From Shewanella profunda (GTDB lineage Bacteria > Pseudomonadota > Gammaproteobacteria > Enterobacterales > Shewanellaceae), in the NCBI RefSeq assembly GCF_023283765.1, contig NZ_JAKILG010000017.1, positions 1 through 64,000 on the forward strand: a stretch of 64,000 nt of DNA. The letters run 5' to 3'. The position numbers and the translations under genes were made by a program. This document shows positions 49,769 through 59,804 of this stretch, piece after piece; position 1 is the stretch's first letter; the number at the start of each line of letters is the position of its first letter. A model generated the notes under the pieces. That model did no database searches. It saw nothing but the letters and a program-made list of their open reading frames with translations, and had not been told where the DNA came from.

Positions 49769-49840
49769 TCAGCCCGCCCCCACTGTTGTTGTAGTGGTGG
49801 TTGTAATAATGGTAATTACTACGAAACCTAGGCTATGCAT
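49769..49840 (-). CDS. thrL: thr operon leader peptide
   Basis: A 23-residue peptide beginning MHSLGFVVITII, followed by seven Thr in a row and VGAG; in total 8 Thr and 3 Ile. The run of Thr and Ile codons just before an intrinsic terminator is the classic attenuator that reads charged tRNA-Thr and tRNA-Ile, as in E. coli thrL. Too short for ordinary gene prediction. A TTGACA (49901–49906, leftward) is the likely -35 element; the -10 is weak. Confidence 0.93.
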   Translation of the reverse strand: MHSLGFVVITIITTTTTTTVGAG

Positions 49841-50307
49841 GTGTTTGGGCTAATCCATGTTAATTTCTTGATAAACAGAATTGCTTTTTTTACCCGCGCT
49901 TGTCAACCCCTAAAATGGATTATTTATAGGCAAATCTTAGCGCTGGATAAGAAACTGCATCAAGATTAGTTAATATAACGTTTTCTAGGGATAAAAATGC
50001 GATTTATGTAATAGATAACCATTGACGTTAACGTAACCAAGGCTGCCTTCAATTTATTAAAACCATTTAAATTCATTTGATTACTTACATGTCAATTTTA
50101 CTTTTTCGTCAAAGTACTTAACTACCCACTTTAGTCTCAATTGAGACGCAATGTCTGAAAATCACAGCTTTGTGGATGCAGATCCTGGGTCCAACTGTGA
50201 ATAAGGCAATAAAAAACCTGTGCGATATCTAACAGAAGCTACTTCAAATTATCGCCAGCGCCAAAAAAGCACGTTATTATGCGCGCACATTACGAACCGG
50301 AGGCGAT
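49841..50307. other. intergenic region between thrL and slyD
   Basis: 467 AT-rich bases with the divergent promoters of the thr operon and slyD. No ORF or RNA gene recognised. A GGAGG lies before slyD. Confidence 0.55.
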
Positions 50308-50967
50308 ATGAAGATCACTCAACACAGCGCGGTAACCATTCATTACCGCTTATCAGATCAAGAAGGCAGACTATTAGAAGACTCTTTCGACTCTGAACCT
50401 ATGCTATATCTACACGGCACTGAAAACCTGATCCCAGGTTTAGAGGCCGCATTAGATGGTAAAATCAAAGGCGAAAAACTGGATGTGACTATCAGTGCCG
50501 AAGAAGCCTATGGTCCGTACCAAGATGGCCTACGCCAAGCCGTACCTCTAGAAGCTTTCGGTGATATTGAAGATATCGTCCCAGGAATGCGTTTTATTGC
50601 TGAAACGGAAATGGGTCAACGTCCAGTTGAAGTCATCGAAGTGAAGGATAATGTCGTTATCGTTGATGGCAATCATCCATTAGCTGGCCAAGCGCTAAGC
50701 TTCAACATCGAGATCCTTGATGTCCGTGAAGGGACTGCAGAAGAAATCGCCCACGGTCACATTCATGCTCAAGGTGGTTGTGGTAGCCATGGGCACGATC
50801 ATGATCACGGCGGTGGATGCTGCGGCGGTTCAGGCAAAGAAGCGGGTGGTTGTTGTGGCGGTTCAGATCATGATGACCATGGTCACCACCACGATCATGA
50901 TCACGAAGCCTGTGATACACCTAAAGCAGGTTGTGACGGCAATGGCGGCTGTGGTTGCCGCGGCTAG
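50308..50967 (+). CDS. slyD: FKBP-type peptidyl-prolyl isomerase SlyD
   Basis: A 219-residue prolyl isomerase and chaperone that also binds nickel and feeds hydrogenase maturation. The FKBP domain is split by the insert-in-flap domain: SAVTIHYRLSDQEGRLLEDS, AYGPYQDGLRQAVP, then VEVIEVKDNVVIVDGNHPLAG. The C-terminal third is a metal-binding tail very rich in His, Cys and Gly (GGCGSHGHDHDHGGGCCGG and further HDDHGHHHDHDH), longer than many. GGAGG precedes the ATG. Confidence 0.96.
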   Translation: MKITQHSAVTIHYRLSDQEGRLLEDSFDSEPMLYLHGTENLIPGLEAALDGKIKGEKLDVTISAEEAYGPYQDGLRQAVPLEAFGDIEDIVPGMRFIAETEMGQRPVEVIEVKDNVVIVDGNHPLAGQALSFNIEILDVREGTAEEIAHGHIHAQGGCGSHGHDHDHGGGCCGGSGKEAGGCCGGSDHDDHGHHHDHDHEACDTPKAGCDGNGGCGCRG

Positions 50968-51033
50968 TTTGAGTACTTAAGCTCAGTGGTTATAGGCTCG
51001 GCTTAAATAACCTAGCCCAGGGGTTTTATATTA

Positions 51034-51064
51034 TGAAGCACTTTCTTAAATAAGGAAGTGCTTC
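51034..51064. terminator. hairpin terminator between slyD and trpR
   Basis: ATGAAGCACTTTC pairs almost fully with GGAAGTGCTTCAT; a short T-run follows on the plus strand. Convergent genes on both sides. Confidence 0.75.
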
Positions 51065-51103
51065 ATTTCTATTCAAGTTTTCCTAAAAATCCATATCCTT
51101 TTA

Positions 51104-51379
51104 TCAACCTATTAATTTCTGAATTTTCGCCCTATGTTCAGGTGCCATATTTTTAAGATAATTAGAACAACGAGTAATAGTAGCAATGCTCACTTCAAAT
51201 TCTGCAGCAATCTGCCGTTGACTCATTTCGCTATTTAGCAATAACTGGAAAATTTTGAGCCGTCCAGCGATGGCACTGCGCTCATCTTCAGTTAACAGTA
51301 AATGAAGGAGCATAGAAAGATCTTCATAATTTCCATGACTCAAAATCTTGTCTAATACTAAGTCCCAATTTGCTCGCAT
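51104..51379 (-). CDS. trpR: Trp operon repressor
   Basis: A 91-residue TrpR. The family core is LLHLLLTEDERSAIAGRLKI, then the helix-turn-helix EMSQRQIAAEFEVSIATITR with CSNYLK after it. With tryptophan bound it represses trp and related operons. Its own promoter region (51380–51567) is shared with the divergent cytochrome c' gene. Confidence 0.95.
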   Translation of the reverse strand: MRANWDLVLDKILSHGNYEDLSMLLHLLLTEDERSAIAGRLKIFQLLLNSEMSQRQIAAEFEVSIATITRCSNYLKNMAPEHRAKIQKLIG

Positions 51380-51567
51380 AATCGCCCCGTAAGTACTGTT
51401 AAAGCATTACATTGCAGTTTACCAGATTTGTTTCTCCAACAAATAACTTGTTACGCTTCTTCATTGTATCTAGACAAAAACTGACAAAAATGCTTCTAGT
51501 ACATCAAGTTAATTTGTGTACAATAGAGGCGCAATGTCACACTTAGACGCTCATTTGTGAGAATACT

Positions 51568-52017
51568 ATGAAAAAAATACTACTTACCCTCGTTGCTAGC
51601 ACCTTATTCGCTTCAGCAGCACAAGCACACAATTTTGAAGATGCTAAAGATGCAATTGAATACCGCCAATCCGCATTTAGCCTTATTGCCTATAACTTCG
51701 GCGATATGGGAGCGATGATGAAGGGTAAAAAACCTTTCGAAGCTAAAACTTTCGCTATGCGTGCAACTAATGTTGCTGCGCTTTCAATGTTACCAATTGA
51801 AGGTTTTATTGACGGTTCTGACAAGGGCAATACTGAAGCCTTAGCTAAAGTCTGGCAAGATAAAGCTGATTTCGATGCAAAAATGAAAACATTCCAAGAA
51901 AATGCCGCTATTCTCGCCACTGTTGCACAAAAAGGTGATCAGGCTGAAATCAAAGAAGCCTTCATGAATACAGGTAAAAGCTGTAAAGGTTGCCACGACG
52001 CTTATAAGAAAGACTAA
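51568..52017 (+). CDS. cytochrome c' (class II c-type cytochrome)
   Basis: A 149-residue periplasmic monoheme cytochrome. Signal peptide ILLTLVASTLFASAAQA, a four-helix bundle (EDAKDAIEYRQSAFSLIAYN), and the heme site CKGCH near the C-terminus (GKSCKGCHDAYKKD), the class II layout. Cytochromes c' bind NO and may protect against nitrosative stress. A cytochrome b gene converges downstream. Confidence 0.95.
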   Translation: MKKILLTLVASTLFASAAQAHNFEDAKDAIEYRQSAFSLIAYNFGDMGAMMKGKKPFEAKTFAMRATNVAALSMLPIEGFIDGSDKGNTEALAKVWQDKADFDAKMKTFQENAAILATVAQKGDQAEIKEAFMNTGKSCKGCHDAYKKD

Positions 52018-52037
52018 TGTACTTAAGTGTTAAGCCC

Positions 52038-52066
52038 AAAAAGCCTGCTTTTAGCAGGCTTTTTCG
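52038..52066. terminator. Rho-independent terminator after cytochrome c'
   Basis: AAAAAGCCTGC, loop TTTTA, GCAGGCTTTTT. Confidence 0.88.
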
Positions 52067-52118
52067 TTCATGCAATTTTATAATTCCCTTCACCAAGGTG
52101 GAGTTTGCTGCGTGATGA

Positions 52119-52811
52119 CTAAAGCACTTGTAATATTGGCCAAATTAAATAAGAAAAAATAACCGCAGCCAAAACAGCAAAAAGCACTAGAGCAATCCAC
52201 TCTGACTTGAACATCGGGTTAACTTGTTCATTCGATGACAATTCAGGTCTAGGCAATTTTTTATAACCAGTCAACATAGCTCCTACCAATTTATCCCCTT
52301 TAATGGCATGAATAATGACAGCCAATATATGGATAATGCTCAACAACAGAATAAGATTAAAATTCGTCTTATGTAGCCAAGTCATAAATGCACTGGTATC
52401 TGAACTAACATAGCTATAAAGCGGCCCTTCGGTAAAAATATCATCGGTTGCAAACAACCCAGTCACTAATTGAAGGCTAATCACTGCAATCAATACAACG
52501 ACCATATAGCCCCCAATAGGGTTATGCCCTAGCACAACAGAGACTCCCCTAGTTCGCACTTCTTTGAGGTATTTAAAAGCAATTTTAGGATGATAAATGA
52601 AGTGACTAAATTTGGATGTATCACTACCAACAAATCCCCACAGGAGGCGAAAAGCAATCAAACCTAACAAGCTGTATGCAAAAATTTGATGCCATTGCAT
52701 TTCACCAGCATCAGCACTCCACCATAGCAACCCCATTAGCATGACCATAGCCCAATGAAAAATGCGTGTAGGTAAATCCCACACTTTAACTTTGATATAT
52801 TCGGTTTTCAT
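52119..52811 (-). CDS. cytochrome b/b6 domain (b561-type) membrane protein
   Basis: A 230-residue inner membrane cytochrome with four main helices plus a C-terminal one (WIALVLFAVLAAVIFSYLIW). His candidates for heme are in TRIFHWAMVMLMG, EMQWHQIFAYSLLG, FMTWLHKTNFNLIL and IHILAVIIHAIKGDK. Similar b-type cytochromes partner cytochrome c' or small c-type cytochromes. The neighbour at 51568–52017 is a likely redox partner, although the two are not co-transcribed. Confidence 0.92.
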   Translation of the reverse strand: MKTEYIKVKVWDLPTRIFHWAMVMLMGLLWWSADAGEMQWHQIFAYSLLGLIAFRLLWGFVGSDTSKFSHFIYHPKIAFKYLKEVRTRGVSVVLGHNPIGGYMVVVLIAVISLQLVTGLFATDDIFTEGPLYSYVSSDTSAFMTWLHKTNFNLILLLSIIHILAVIIHAIKGDKLVGAMLTGYKKLPRPELSSNEQVNPMFKSEWIALVLFAVLAAVIFSYLIWPILQVL

Positions 52812-53109
52812 AAAACAAGGCCAACCCGAGTGAATGAATAAAATAAGTAGACGTATTTTATCGGGATTTGATTAAAAATTTAAAGTAAAGATAGGTAAAT
52901 AAGCAAAAGGCAGCGGAGTTAACCTATCGAATATGCCCCTGTTCGACAAGCAATACAAGGCTTTCTAGCCAAGAATGATTGAAAATTGTCTAAGCGATCA
53001 AATATCCAGCGAACAGTATCTAACGGAGAAAAATTTGTGATCCAGGTCTCGTTTTATGCGGCTAAGCTTGGTACTCTGAAATCCAAGGAAACAACAGAAG
53101 GTTCGACAT

Positions 53110-53472
53110 ATGCTAAAGATTACGAGCAAACAACTAGAAGTCACTGCCCCAATCCGTGAACGCATTGAAAGCCGTTTTGAGAAACTTTCTAGGCACGATG
53201 TGCAGTTGATTAATCCCCATGTGATCATTACAGAGGAGAAACCTGGTTTCAAAATTGAAGCATCGGTTGGTATCCCAAATGGAGAACTTTTTGCTCAAGC
53301 AAAACACGACAACCTTTACAAAGCGATTACCGCTATGGGTCAAAAATTGGAGAAGCAACTCAATCGATTAACCCATAAACCTGAAGCACAGCGTTTTACT
53401 TCACTAGCACACACCGACGATATAGGTACTGTTGATACAATTGATGAGTATGAGGAGGAAGATGCCGCTTAA
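53110..53472 (+). CDS. raiA: ribosome-associated inhibitor RaiA
   Basis: A 120-residue HPF-family protein close to E. coli RaiA (YfiA). It has ITSKQLEVTAPIRERIESRF, LINPHVIITEEKPGF, IPNGELFAQAKHDNLYKAI and LEKQLNRLTHKPEAQR, and the acidic C-terminal tail (DEYEEEDAA) that separates RaiA from short HPF. It binds the 30S A and P sites in cold or stationary phase and blocks translation. A gene-free transcriptable stretch of about 1.1 kb follows. Confidence 0.95.
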   Translation: MLKITSKQLEVTAPIRERIESRFEKLSRHDVQLINPHVIITEEKPGFKIEASVGIPNGELFAQAKHDNLYKAITAMGQKLEKQLNRLTHKPEAQRFTSLAHTDDIGTVDTIDEYEEEDAA

Positions 53473-54597
53473 TTTATCAAGTGTTAATATAAGTGCGAGA
53501 CACATCACTTTGAGAGGCATTAAAAGTAGAAGTCATTTATTTTGAACACAGTTTTATGCAAAGGTTCGATAAAATCATCTTTTGATGAGCAAAAACTGGG
53601 TGTTCAATTAAATACCTACTACACTTTACTAAGTGAAAGCAAGAATCGAAGTGATGTGAATATAAGTCAAAAAGATTAAATAATGTAAATATCTTAATGT
53701 AACAATAGCTTAATGTAACAATAGGAGGCAGTCAGAAACATAATTAATGAAACCATAGTTAACCGTTGAACAAGTAAAAATTTAGCTAATCTCATAACTA
53801 ACGCATCATAGACTTTTATACTGATATACACAGTTTTACAGGCTCCACTTTCAACCAACATACTTGATAGAGAAGGAGGTAACTGACAAAAACTAATCGT
53901 TCTTAAAAGTATTTACCTAACACCTAAGGCAAACTCAATAAGTTTATGTTTTCATGAATATAAGGAGTATGTAACAACTATATTAGCAAGAGCAGTTGTA
54001 TTTAACAGATAGAATGAACTTCAAAAATGTAGCTATATCTCTTTAGCATTGATATTTAAGGAGCAATTTAAGTAAACAACCACTAAGTCAGAAAATCCTA
54101 ATAAGTACCTATTTTTGAATTTAGGTTTTCACTCAAGGCTAAGAGGCATTCAATCTAACAAGGCTAATATGTTAAATAATGATCAACTAAATTATTAGGA
54201 GGGTGTTAAAGAGAGTGGTTTATGCTTGATTAAGGTAAATACTCACTTAGCGGTAATTTCCAATGTTAGTATGTAAGTTTGATAATCAGTAAAAATGTTA
54301 AGTGTTGTAAGTTAAAGCAGCAATTGTAATAACTAAGGTAAGTTAAACGAGTGATATGGCCTTACTGCTTAGCAGAAAAATGTACCTAGTACACACTATA
54401 AGCCGTAAACCGTTTATTGATAAATGTAAACCGAGTACAAGTGAAGTTAGTTGTTAATAGTCAATTTTTTAATGAAAATAAGCAACACACTGATAAGTAA
54501 GATAGACTTGGTTCCATATTCACTGATAATAAGGAGGATAAACTCGCTTGACCAGATATTATATTAAAACCAGCGCACCTTCGGGTGCGCTTTTCGT
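53473..54597 (+). other. gene-free AT-rich region with repeated Shine-Dalgarno-like tracts
   Basis: About 1.1 kb downstream of raiA without a credible ORF, ending in a strong terminator. It contains AGGAGG-like tracts near 53723, 53873, 53961, 54059, 54197 and 54531, none followed by a properly spaced start of a real gene. It also has an excess of ATGTAA (six by my count: near 53683, 53697, 53713, 53970, 54271, 54424). It could be a long 3' UTR or an unrecognised non-coding RNA. The GGA density is far lower than in CsrB-type sRNAs. Confidence 0.4.
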
Positions 54598-54600
54598 TTT
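54569..54600 (+). terminator. Rho-independent terminator
   Basis: CAGCGCACC, loop TTC, GGGTGCGC and TTTTCGTTTTT. It ends the gene-free stretch after raiA, so something is transcribed rightward into it. Confidence 0.9.
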
Positions 54601-54919
54601 TATGAACATCCATCAGCTTGGAGTATCAATAGGCAAGAGACCCATTGATAAAAATCAAAAACGACTCAAACATAAGCGAGTAATGTTCTATGCCTATTGT
54701 TACTTGTTTTTTGATTACAATAGGCTACCGATATTCCGGTCTAGTTTCCCTAGCGGATCCAGTAAGCGTTATATCGCATTTCAATAATGCACCTTTGCAG
54801 AGCATCCCAAAACCTTAATACGCTCTAGTGATCAGCGCTTGGTACTGCATTAACCAAACTCGCCTTTTAGTGTAAACTCTCCCCTCAAGTTGTTCGCACT
54901 CATGCAAGGCATTGAAATT
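54598..54919. other. intergenic region before holC
   Basis: 322 bases with the holC promoter. A 79-codon frame (54548–54787) crosses the terminator and is not credible as a gene. Confidence 0.55.
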
Positions 54920-55432
54920 ATGACTCAAGCGCTATTTTATCTGATGCCGCCAGTGGCACTGTCTGCTCATATTACAACCCAGTCAGCCACCAATACGGCG
55001 ATAAATACAAATGCGGCTTTAGGAGCAATGCATCTGATGGCTTGTCGATTAGCACAGCAAGCTTATATTAAGCACCAGTTAGTCTATATTCACTGTCAAG
55101 ACAAAAGCTTAGCTTTAGAGATTGATGAACTATTATGGCAATTTGAACCGACAGCATTTGTGCCACATAACTTGAAAGGTGAAGGACCTATCACAGGAGC
55201 CCCGGTTGAAATAGGTTTTGATCGCCTCGGCGCCAATAAAAGTCGCCAACTTCTGATTAATCTTGCAGACCAAGCGCCTCCATTTGCGGTAAACTTTGGT
55301 CAAATCATCGATTTTGTTGCCAATGACGATCAGCATAAAGCGATTGCCCGCGAACGCTATAGACAATATCGCGACCTAGGGATCGAATTAACGACCCAGA
55401 ATTTAGCAACACATCCACTTAATTTAGTTTGA
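54920..55432 (+). CDS. holC: DNA polymerase III subunit chi
   Basis: A 170-residue clamp-loader-associated subunit that links the replicase to SSB. Compared with E. coli chi it shows ALFYLM, VYIHCQDKSLALEIDELLW, the block FVPHNLKGEGPITGAPVEI and ARERYRQYRDLGIEL. The start at 54920 (MTQALFYLM) matches the family; an in-frame ATG at 54890 is possible. valS follows after 15 bases, the common holC–valS order. Confidence 0.93.
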   Translation: MTQALFYLMPPVALSAHITTQSATNTAINTNAALGAMHLMACRLAQQAYIKHQLVYIHCQDKSLALEIDELLWQFEPTAFVPHNLKGEGPITGAPVEIGFDRLGANKSRQLLINLADQAPPFAVNFGQIIDFVANDDQHKAIARERYRQYRDLGIELTTQNLATHPLNLV

Positions 55433-55447
55433 GACAGATACATTCCC

Positions 55448-58324
55448 ATGGAAAAAACATACGATCCGCAGTCCATCGAGCAAACGCTTTACCAAAACTG
55501 GGAAGAGCAAGGTTACTTCAAGCCACACGGCGATGAATCCAAAGGCAATTATTGCATCATGATCCCGCCACCCAACGTGACGGGCAGCTTGCACATGGGC
55601 CACGCCTTCCAAGACACCATCATGGATACCTTAACCCGTTACCAACGGATGAAAGGCAAAAATACCCTATGGCAAGTCGGCACCGACCACGCGGGTATCG
55701 CAACCCAAATGTTGGTTGAGCGTAAGCTTGAAGCCGAAGAAGGCAAGAATCGCCATGACCTAGGTCGCGATGCTTTTATGGATAGAGTGTGGGAATGGAA
55801 AGCGCAATCGGGCGGCACTATCACTAAGCAGCTACGTCGTATGGGCGCGTCAGTCGATTGGGATCGCGAGCGTTTCACTATGGACGAGGGCTTATCCAAA
55901 GCCGTACAAGAAGTGTTTGTGCGTCTGTACGAAGACGATTTGATTTATCGCGGTAAGCGTTTAGTTAACTGGGATCCAAAGCTGCACACCGCTATCTCTG
56001 ATTTAGAAGTGGAAAGCAAAGAAAAACAGGGCCATATGTGGCACCTGCGTTATCCACTGGCCGATGGTGAACTGACCGCCGATGGTAAAGACTATTTAGA
56101 AGTCGCAACCACGCGTCCAGAAACCATGCTCGGCGACAGTGCGGTTGCAGTGCATCCCGATGATGAACGCTATCAAGCCCTGGTCGGTAAATTTATTCTA
56201 TTGCCGATTGTTAATCGCCGAATCCCTATCGTAGCCGACGATTACGTCGATATGGCCTTTGGTACAGGTTGCGTGAAGATCACCCCAGCCCATGACTTTA
56301 ACGACTATGAAGTCGGTAAGCGTCACAACCTGCCCATGTTCAACGTGCTGACCTTAGATGCCGCCATTCGCGCAAGTGCCGAAGTGGTGAACTCTGACGG
56401 TACCTTTAACAAAACGCTCGATGGCAGCCTGCCTGTACGCTTTGCCGGACTTGACCGTTTTAAGGCGCGTGACGCTATCGTCGCCGAATTTGAAACCTTA
56501 GGGTTGCTCGAAAAAATCGCGCCTCACGCCTTAAAAGTCCCTTATGGTGATCGTTCAGGTGTAGTTATCGAACCTATGCTGACCGACCAATGGTATGTGG
56601 CTGTTGCGCCAATGGCGAAAACCGCTATCGAAGCCGTTGAAAATGGCAGCATCAAGTTTGTGCCGCAGCAATACGAGAACATGTACTTCTCGTGGATGCG
56701 TGACATTCAAGACTGGTGTATTTCGCGTCAATTATGGTGGGGTCACCGTATCCCAGCTTGGTACGACGAAAACGGCAAAGTCTATGTCGGCCGCAACGAA
56801 GCCGAGGTACGTGCTAAGCACAATATCGCCGACTCAATGACATTACGCCAAGACGAAGACGTACTGGACACTTGGTTCAGCTCAGCCCTGTGGACTTTCT
56901 CGACTTTAGGTTGGCCTGACAATTTAGAAGATTTAAAAACCTTCCACCCAACCGACGTGTTGGTGACAGGTTTTGACATCATCTTCTTCTGGGTTGCCCG
57001 TATGATCATGATGACCATGCACTTCATCAAAGATGAAGACGGCAAGCCACAAGTCCCGTTCAAAACCGTCTACGTAACTGGCCTTATCCGCGATGAAGCG
57101 GGTAATAAGATGTCAAAATCTAAGGGTAACGTACTCGATCCATTAGACATGATCGACGGTATCGGGCTTGAAGATTTAGTTGAAAAACGTACCGGTAATA
57201 TGATGCAGCCACAACTGGCCGCCAAGATTGAAAAGAGCACTCGCAAAGAGTTTGCTGACGGTATCGAAGCCCACGGCACTGATGCACTGCGCTTTACGCT
57301 TGCGGCAATGGCATCAACGGGTCGTGACATCAACTGGGATATGAAGCGCTTAGACGGTTACCGTAGCTTCTGTAACAAGTTGTGGAACGCCTCACGCTAC
57401 GTGCTGATGAACACAGAAGATCAAGATTGCGGCCCAGGCTCACCAGAGTACAAAGGCGGCGAAATGGAACTGTCGTTGGCCGACCGCTGGATTATCGGCT
57501 TGTTCAATCAAACCGTTAAGACCTTTGACGATCACATGACGAACTATCGTTTCGACTTAGCGGCCAATACTCTATATGAGTTCACTTGGAACCAGTTCTG
57601 TGACTGGTACTTAGAACTCACTAAGCCTGTATTGCAAAACGGCAGCGAAGCGCAAATGCGCGGCACCCGTCACACCTTAGTGACTGTGCTCGAAGCTATG
57701 CAACGTTTGATGCACCCTATGATGCCGTATATCACTGAAACCATTTGGCAGCGCGTTAAGCCGTTAGCAGGTGTTGAAGGTGATACCATTATGCTCACAC
57801 CGTTCCCAACATTTGATGCCGCTAAAATCGATAGTGCAGCAATGGCCGACTTAGAATGGGTTAAGCAAGTGATTGTCGCCGTGCGTAACATTCGCGCCGA
57901 ACTGAACATTGCCCCCTCTAAGCCACTAAATGCCCTACTTCGTGGTGTTAGCGCGCAGGATAAAGCCCGTGTTGAAGCCAACCAAACCTTCTTCACCACG
58001 CTTGCCCGCTTAGAAAGCATGACCATTTTGGCCGATGGCGAAACTGCACCTATGTCGACCACAGGTTTGATTGGCGAGATGGAGCTGCTGATCCCTATGG
58101 CAGGGTTAATCGATGTCGCCGCCGAAATGGCCCGTATCGACAAGCAGCTTGAAAAACTAGGCCAAGAGATTGCGCGTATCGAAGGTAAATTATCGAACCA
58201 AGGCTTTGTGGCGAAAGCGCCAGCTGACGTTATCGACAAAGAGCGCGCGAAGATGACCGATCTCAAGCGTGATATGGACAAACTCAACGAACAAAAATCT
58301 GAGTTCGCTAAGTTAGAAGCCTAA
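55448..58324 (+). CDS. valS: valyl-tRNA synthetase
   Basis: A 958-residue class I synthetase. HIGH motif in [19 protein letters not shown] in [15 protein letters not shown], the editing domain (about 190–340, with [20 protein letters not shown]), the anticodon-binding domain, and a C-terminal coiled coil ([17 protein letters not shown]) that contacts tRNA. Full length. Likely co-transcribed with holC. Confidence 0.98.
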   Translation: MEKTYDPQSIEQTLYQNWEEQGYFKPHGDESKGNYCIMIPPPNVTGSLHMGHAFQDTIMDTLTRYQRMKGKNTLWQVGTDHAGIATQMLVERKLEAEEGKNRHDLGRDAFMDRVWEWKAQSGGTITKQLRRMGASVDWDRERFTMDEGLSKAVQEVFVRLYEDDLIYRGKRLVNWDPKLHTAISDLEVESKEKQGHMWHLRYPLADGELTADGKDYLEVATTRPETMLGDSAVAVHPDDERYQALVGKFILLPIVNRRIPIVADDYVDMAFGTGCVKITPAHDFNDYEVGKRHNLPMFNVLTLDAAIRASAEVVNSDGTFNKTLDGSLPVRFAGLDRFKARDAIVAEFETLGLLEKIAPHALKVPYGDRSGVVIEPMLTDQWYVAVAPMAKTAIEAVENGSIKFVPQQYENMYFSWMRDIQDWCISRQLWWGHRIPAWYDENGKVYVGRNEAEVRAKHNIADSMTLRQDEDVLDTWFSSALWTFSTLGWPDNLEDLKTFHPTDVLVTGFDIIFFWVARMIMMTMHFIKDEDGKPQVPFKTVYVTGLIRDEAGNKMSKSKGNVLDPLDMIDGIGLEDLVEKRTGNMMQPQLAAKIEKSTRKEFADGIEAHGTDALRFTLAAMASTGRDINWDMKRLDGYRSFCNKLWNASRYVLMNTEDQDCGPGSPEYKGGEMELSLADRWIIGLFNQTVKTFDDHMTNYRFDLAANTLYEFTWNQFCDWYLELTKPVLQNGSEAQMRGTRHTLVTVLEAMQRLMHPMMPYITETIWQRVKPLAGVEGDTIMLTPFPTFDAAKIDSAAMADLEWVKQVIVAVRNIRAELNIAPSKPLNALLRGVSAQDKARVEANQTFFTTLARLESMTILADGETAPMSTTGLIGEMELLIPMAGLIDVAAEMARIDKQLEKLGQEIARIEGKLSNQGFVAKAPADVIDKERAKMTDLKRDMDKLNEQKSEFAKLEA

Positions 58325-58382
58325 TCAGAACACGGTTAGCTAAACCTTACTAAGGGCAGTCAATGTACTTAATGCCATTCGC

Positions 58383-59702
58383 TTAAGAGCGAGTGGCATT
58401 TTTACTTGGATATTTCACCGTTTTCTTTAGCACCACACGCGGGTAGCTGGGCCGCTTCCTCTTTGGGGGTAAAATCAACCTTTTGCCATTTTCCCTCAGT
58501 CGTTTTAAGTGCTGTGGGATCGCTCCAGGACTCCCTCTGTCGCTCCAACCAAACTCATCCTGTATTAAAAATAGGGCATTAATGAAACTGATCCTCTGTG
58601 GCTCAACTTTATGCTGCACAGCCATTGCGGCCATCTCTAGCCGAACAATATTGTAGGTCGTCAAGATACCCCATAATTCTTGATACACCCCATCCTTCTT
58701 CTTACTGCGCAGGACAGGTTTATTTTCCAGTTGATATTGCTTCAGCTCGCCATAACCCCTCTCTATCTCCCATCGCTGCCAATATACCTTGAGCAAATCG
58801 TTCACTGGATAGGTATTGGGGCATAGACACGACGTGATAAACCCTTTGATATCACCTTTGGGTGATGGAATAAGGATAAGGCGGGCTTGCCAGCGCTCCC
58901 CCAGATAAGGAGCTTGCTGTTTAGCTTGTGGTGATACCGGCATCTCAACCAGATGGTCATACTCTGAGAATGACTCAATAATTTGATAGCGGGTCTTAGA
59001 CTTTATCGGGGTTAACCAATGGGTGTTAGCACCGCTTCCTTGCCAACTTATGAGTAATTGGGCAGACATAAACCCACGGTCAAACAACGTGAGCGAATTC
59101 TCGGGAGCGGAGCCAACCAATTGCTGTGCATAGTGAATTTCACTGTGGGTAACGGGCCCGAAAGCCGCATCAGAAAGCAAGTGACTACGAGTAGACATTA
59201 AGGTGACCGCCAGCACAGAGGGAAAAGAAGCCGTGCTTTGTGCAAAGCCAAAGTGATGGTTTTCTTCAGTGTTATGCGTCTTAAAATACGTCCCATCAAC
59301 ACTGAGCAATTTCAATCCAGCTATCTCATCAAATTCGCACTGTGTTTCCCACTGTGCAGCGGTTGTTTTGAACAGATAACGCATGGGCTCTGAACCCAAC
59401 TTTTCTTTGGCTTTGATGATACTACTGGTCGCCAGTGGCGGGAGCTCCCCCTTGGCGTCGGGAAACGCCAGTGACAGCGTATCACAGACTTGCTGAATTG
59501 AGCGGTTACGCATCAAACCAATGCCTAGAACCAACCAAACAGCTTGCTCTGCGGGGAAACGGCGGGTTCGAAGCGAGGCCCTGCCAGTTTGTTGCACAGC
59601 CTCAGCCACCCAATCCATGGGAACATGTTTGGCGAATACATCAATATCCTGCGCTTGGCAAAATTCAGCGGTAACGAGTAGCTCTTTAGAAAATTCAGAC
59701 AT
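58383..59702 (-). CDS. IS4 family transposase
   Basis: A 439-residue DDE transposase, intact. The IS4 signature Y-x2-R-x3-E-x6-K is seen in YWQRWEIERGYGELKQYQL; the first Asp is in LKLLSVDGTYFKTH and the second in LTLFDRGFMSAQLL. The N-terminal domain (RASLRTRRFPAEQAVWLVLG) is of the IS4-type. No Shine-Dalgarno precedes the ATG; instead a perfect 13-bp hairpin with a T-run runs right up to it, a set-up that would limit expression from outside transcripts. Confidence 0.95.
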   Translation of the reverse strand: MSEFSKELLVTAEFCQAQDIDVFAKHVPMDWVAEAVQQTGRASLRTRRFPAEQAVWLVLGIGLMRNRSIQQVCDTLSLAFPDAKGELPPLATSSIIKAKEKLGSEPMRYLFKTTAAQWETQCEFDEIAGLKLLSVDGTYFKTHNTEENHHFGFAQSTASFPSVLAVTLMSTRSHLLSDAAFGPVTHSEIHYAQQLVGSAPENSLTLFDRGFMSAQLLISWQGSGANTHWLTPIKSKTRYQIIESFSEYDHLVEMPVSPQAKQQAPYLGERWQARLILIPSPKGDIKGFITSCLCPNTYPVNDLLKVYWQRWEIERGYGELKQYQLENKPVLRSKKKDGVYQELWGILTTYNIVRLEMAAMAVQHKVEPQRISFINALFLIQDEFGWSDRGSPGAIPQHLKRLRENGKRLILPPKRKRPSYPRVVLKKTVKYPSKNATRS

Positions 59703-59737
59703 AAAAAAATCAGCCGCAACTTAGGTTGCGGCTGATT
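59703..59737 (-). terminator. hairpin with T-run immediately before the transposase start
   Basis: Read leftward: AATCAGCCGCAAC, loop CTAA, GTTGCGGCTGATT, then T-run ending at the ATG. 13 perfect pairs. It would stop incoming transcription or mask translation starts. Confidence 0.8.
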
Positions 59738-59804
59738 ATGAAGCCCTTGAAAGATCGTTCAACTACTTAAAACGATCGGCATTAGTCAATGTACTGCCCT
59801 TTTT

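Larger units (their letters stand above)
58352..59801 (-). mobile_element. IS4-family insertion sequence
   Basis: A 1450-bp element with one transposase gene. The ends are AAGGGCAGT and ACTGCCCTT, extended by TAATGCC/GGCATT further in. Between these inverted parts the 12-mer AGTCAATGTACT has the same orientation at both ends. I find no target-site duplication in the 10 bases on either side, so the insertion may be old or rearranged. Confidence 0.85.

Noticed and set aside
53473..54597. CsrB/RsmZ-type sRNA near csrA-containing window
   Set aside because: GGA motifs are too few and not in hairpin loops; CsrB-type RNAs have about 20 within 350 bases.
54548..54787. 79-codon frame with good AAGGAGG upstream
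   Set aside because: The start would be TTG and the frame passes straight through a strong terminator; no family resemblance.
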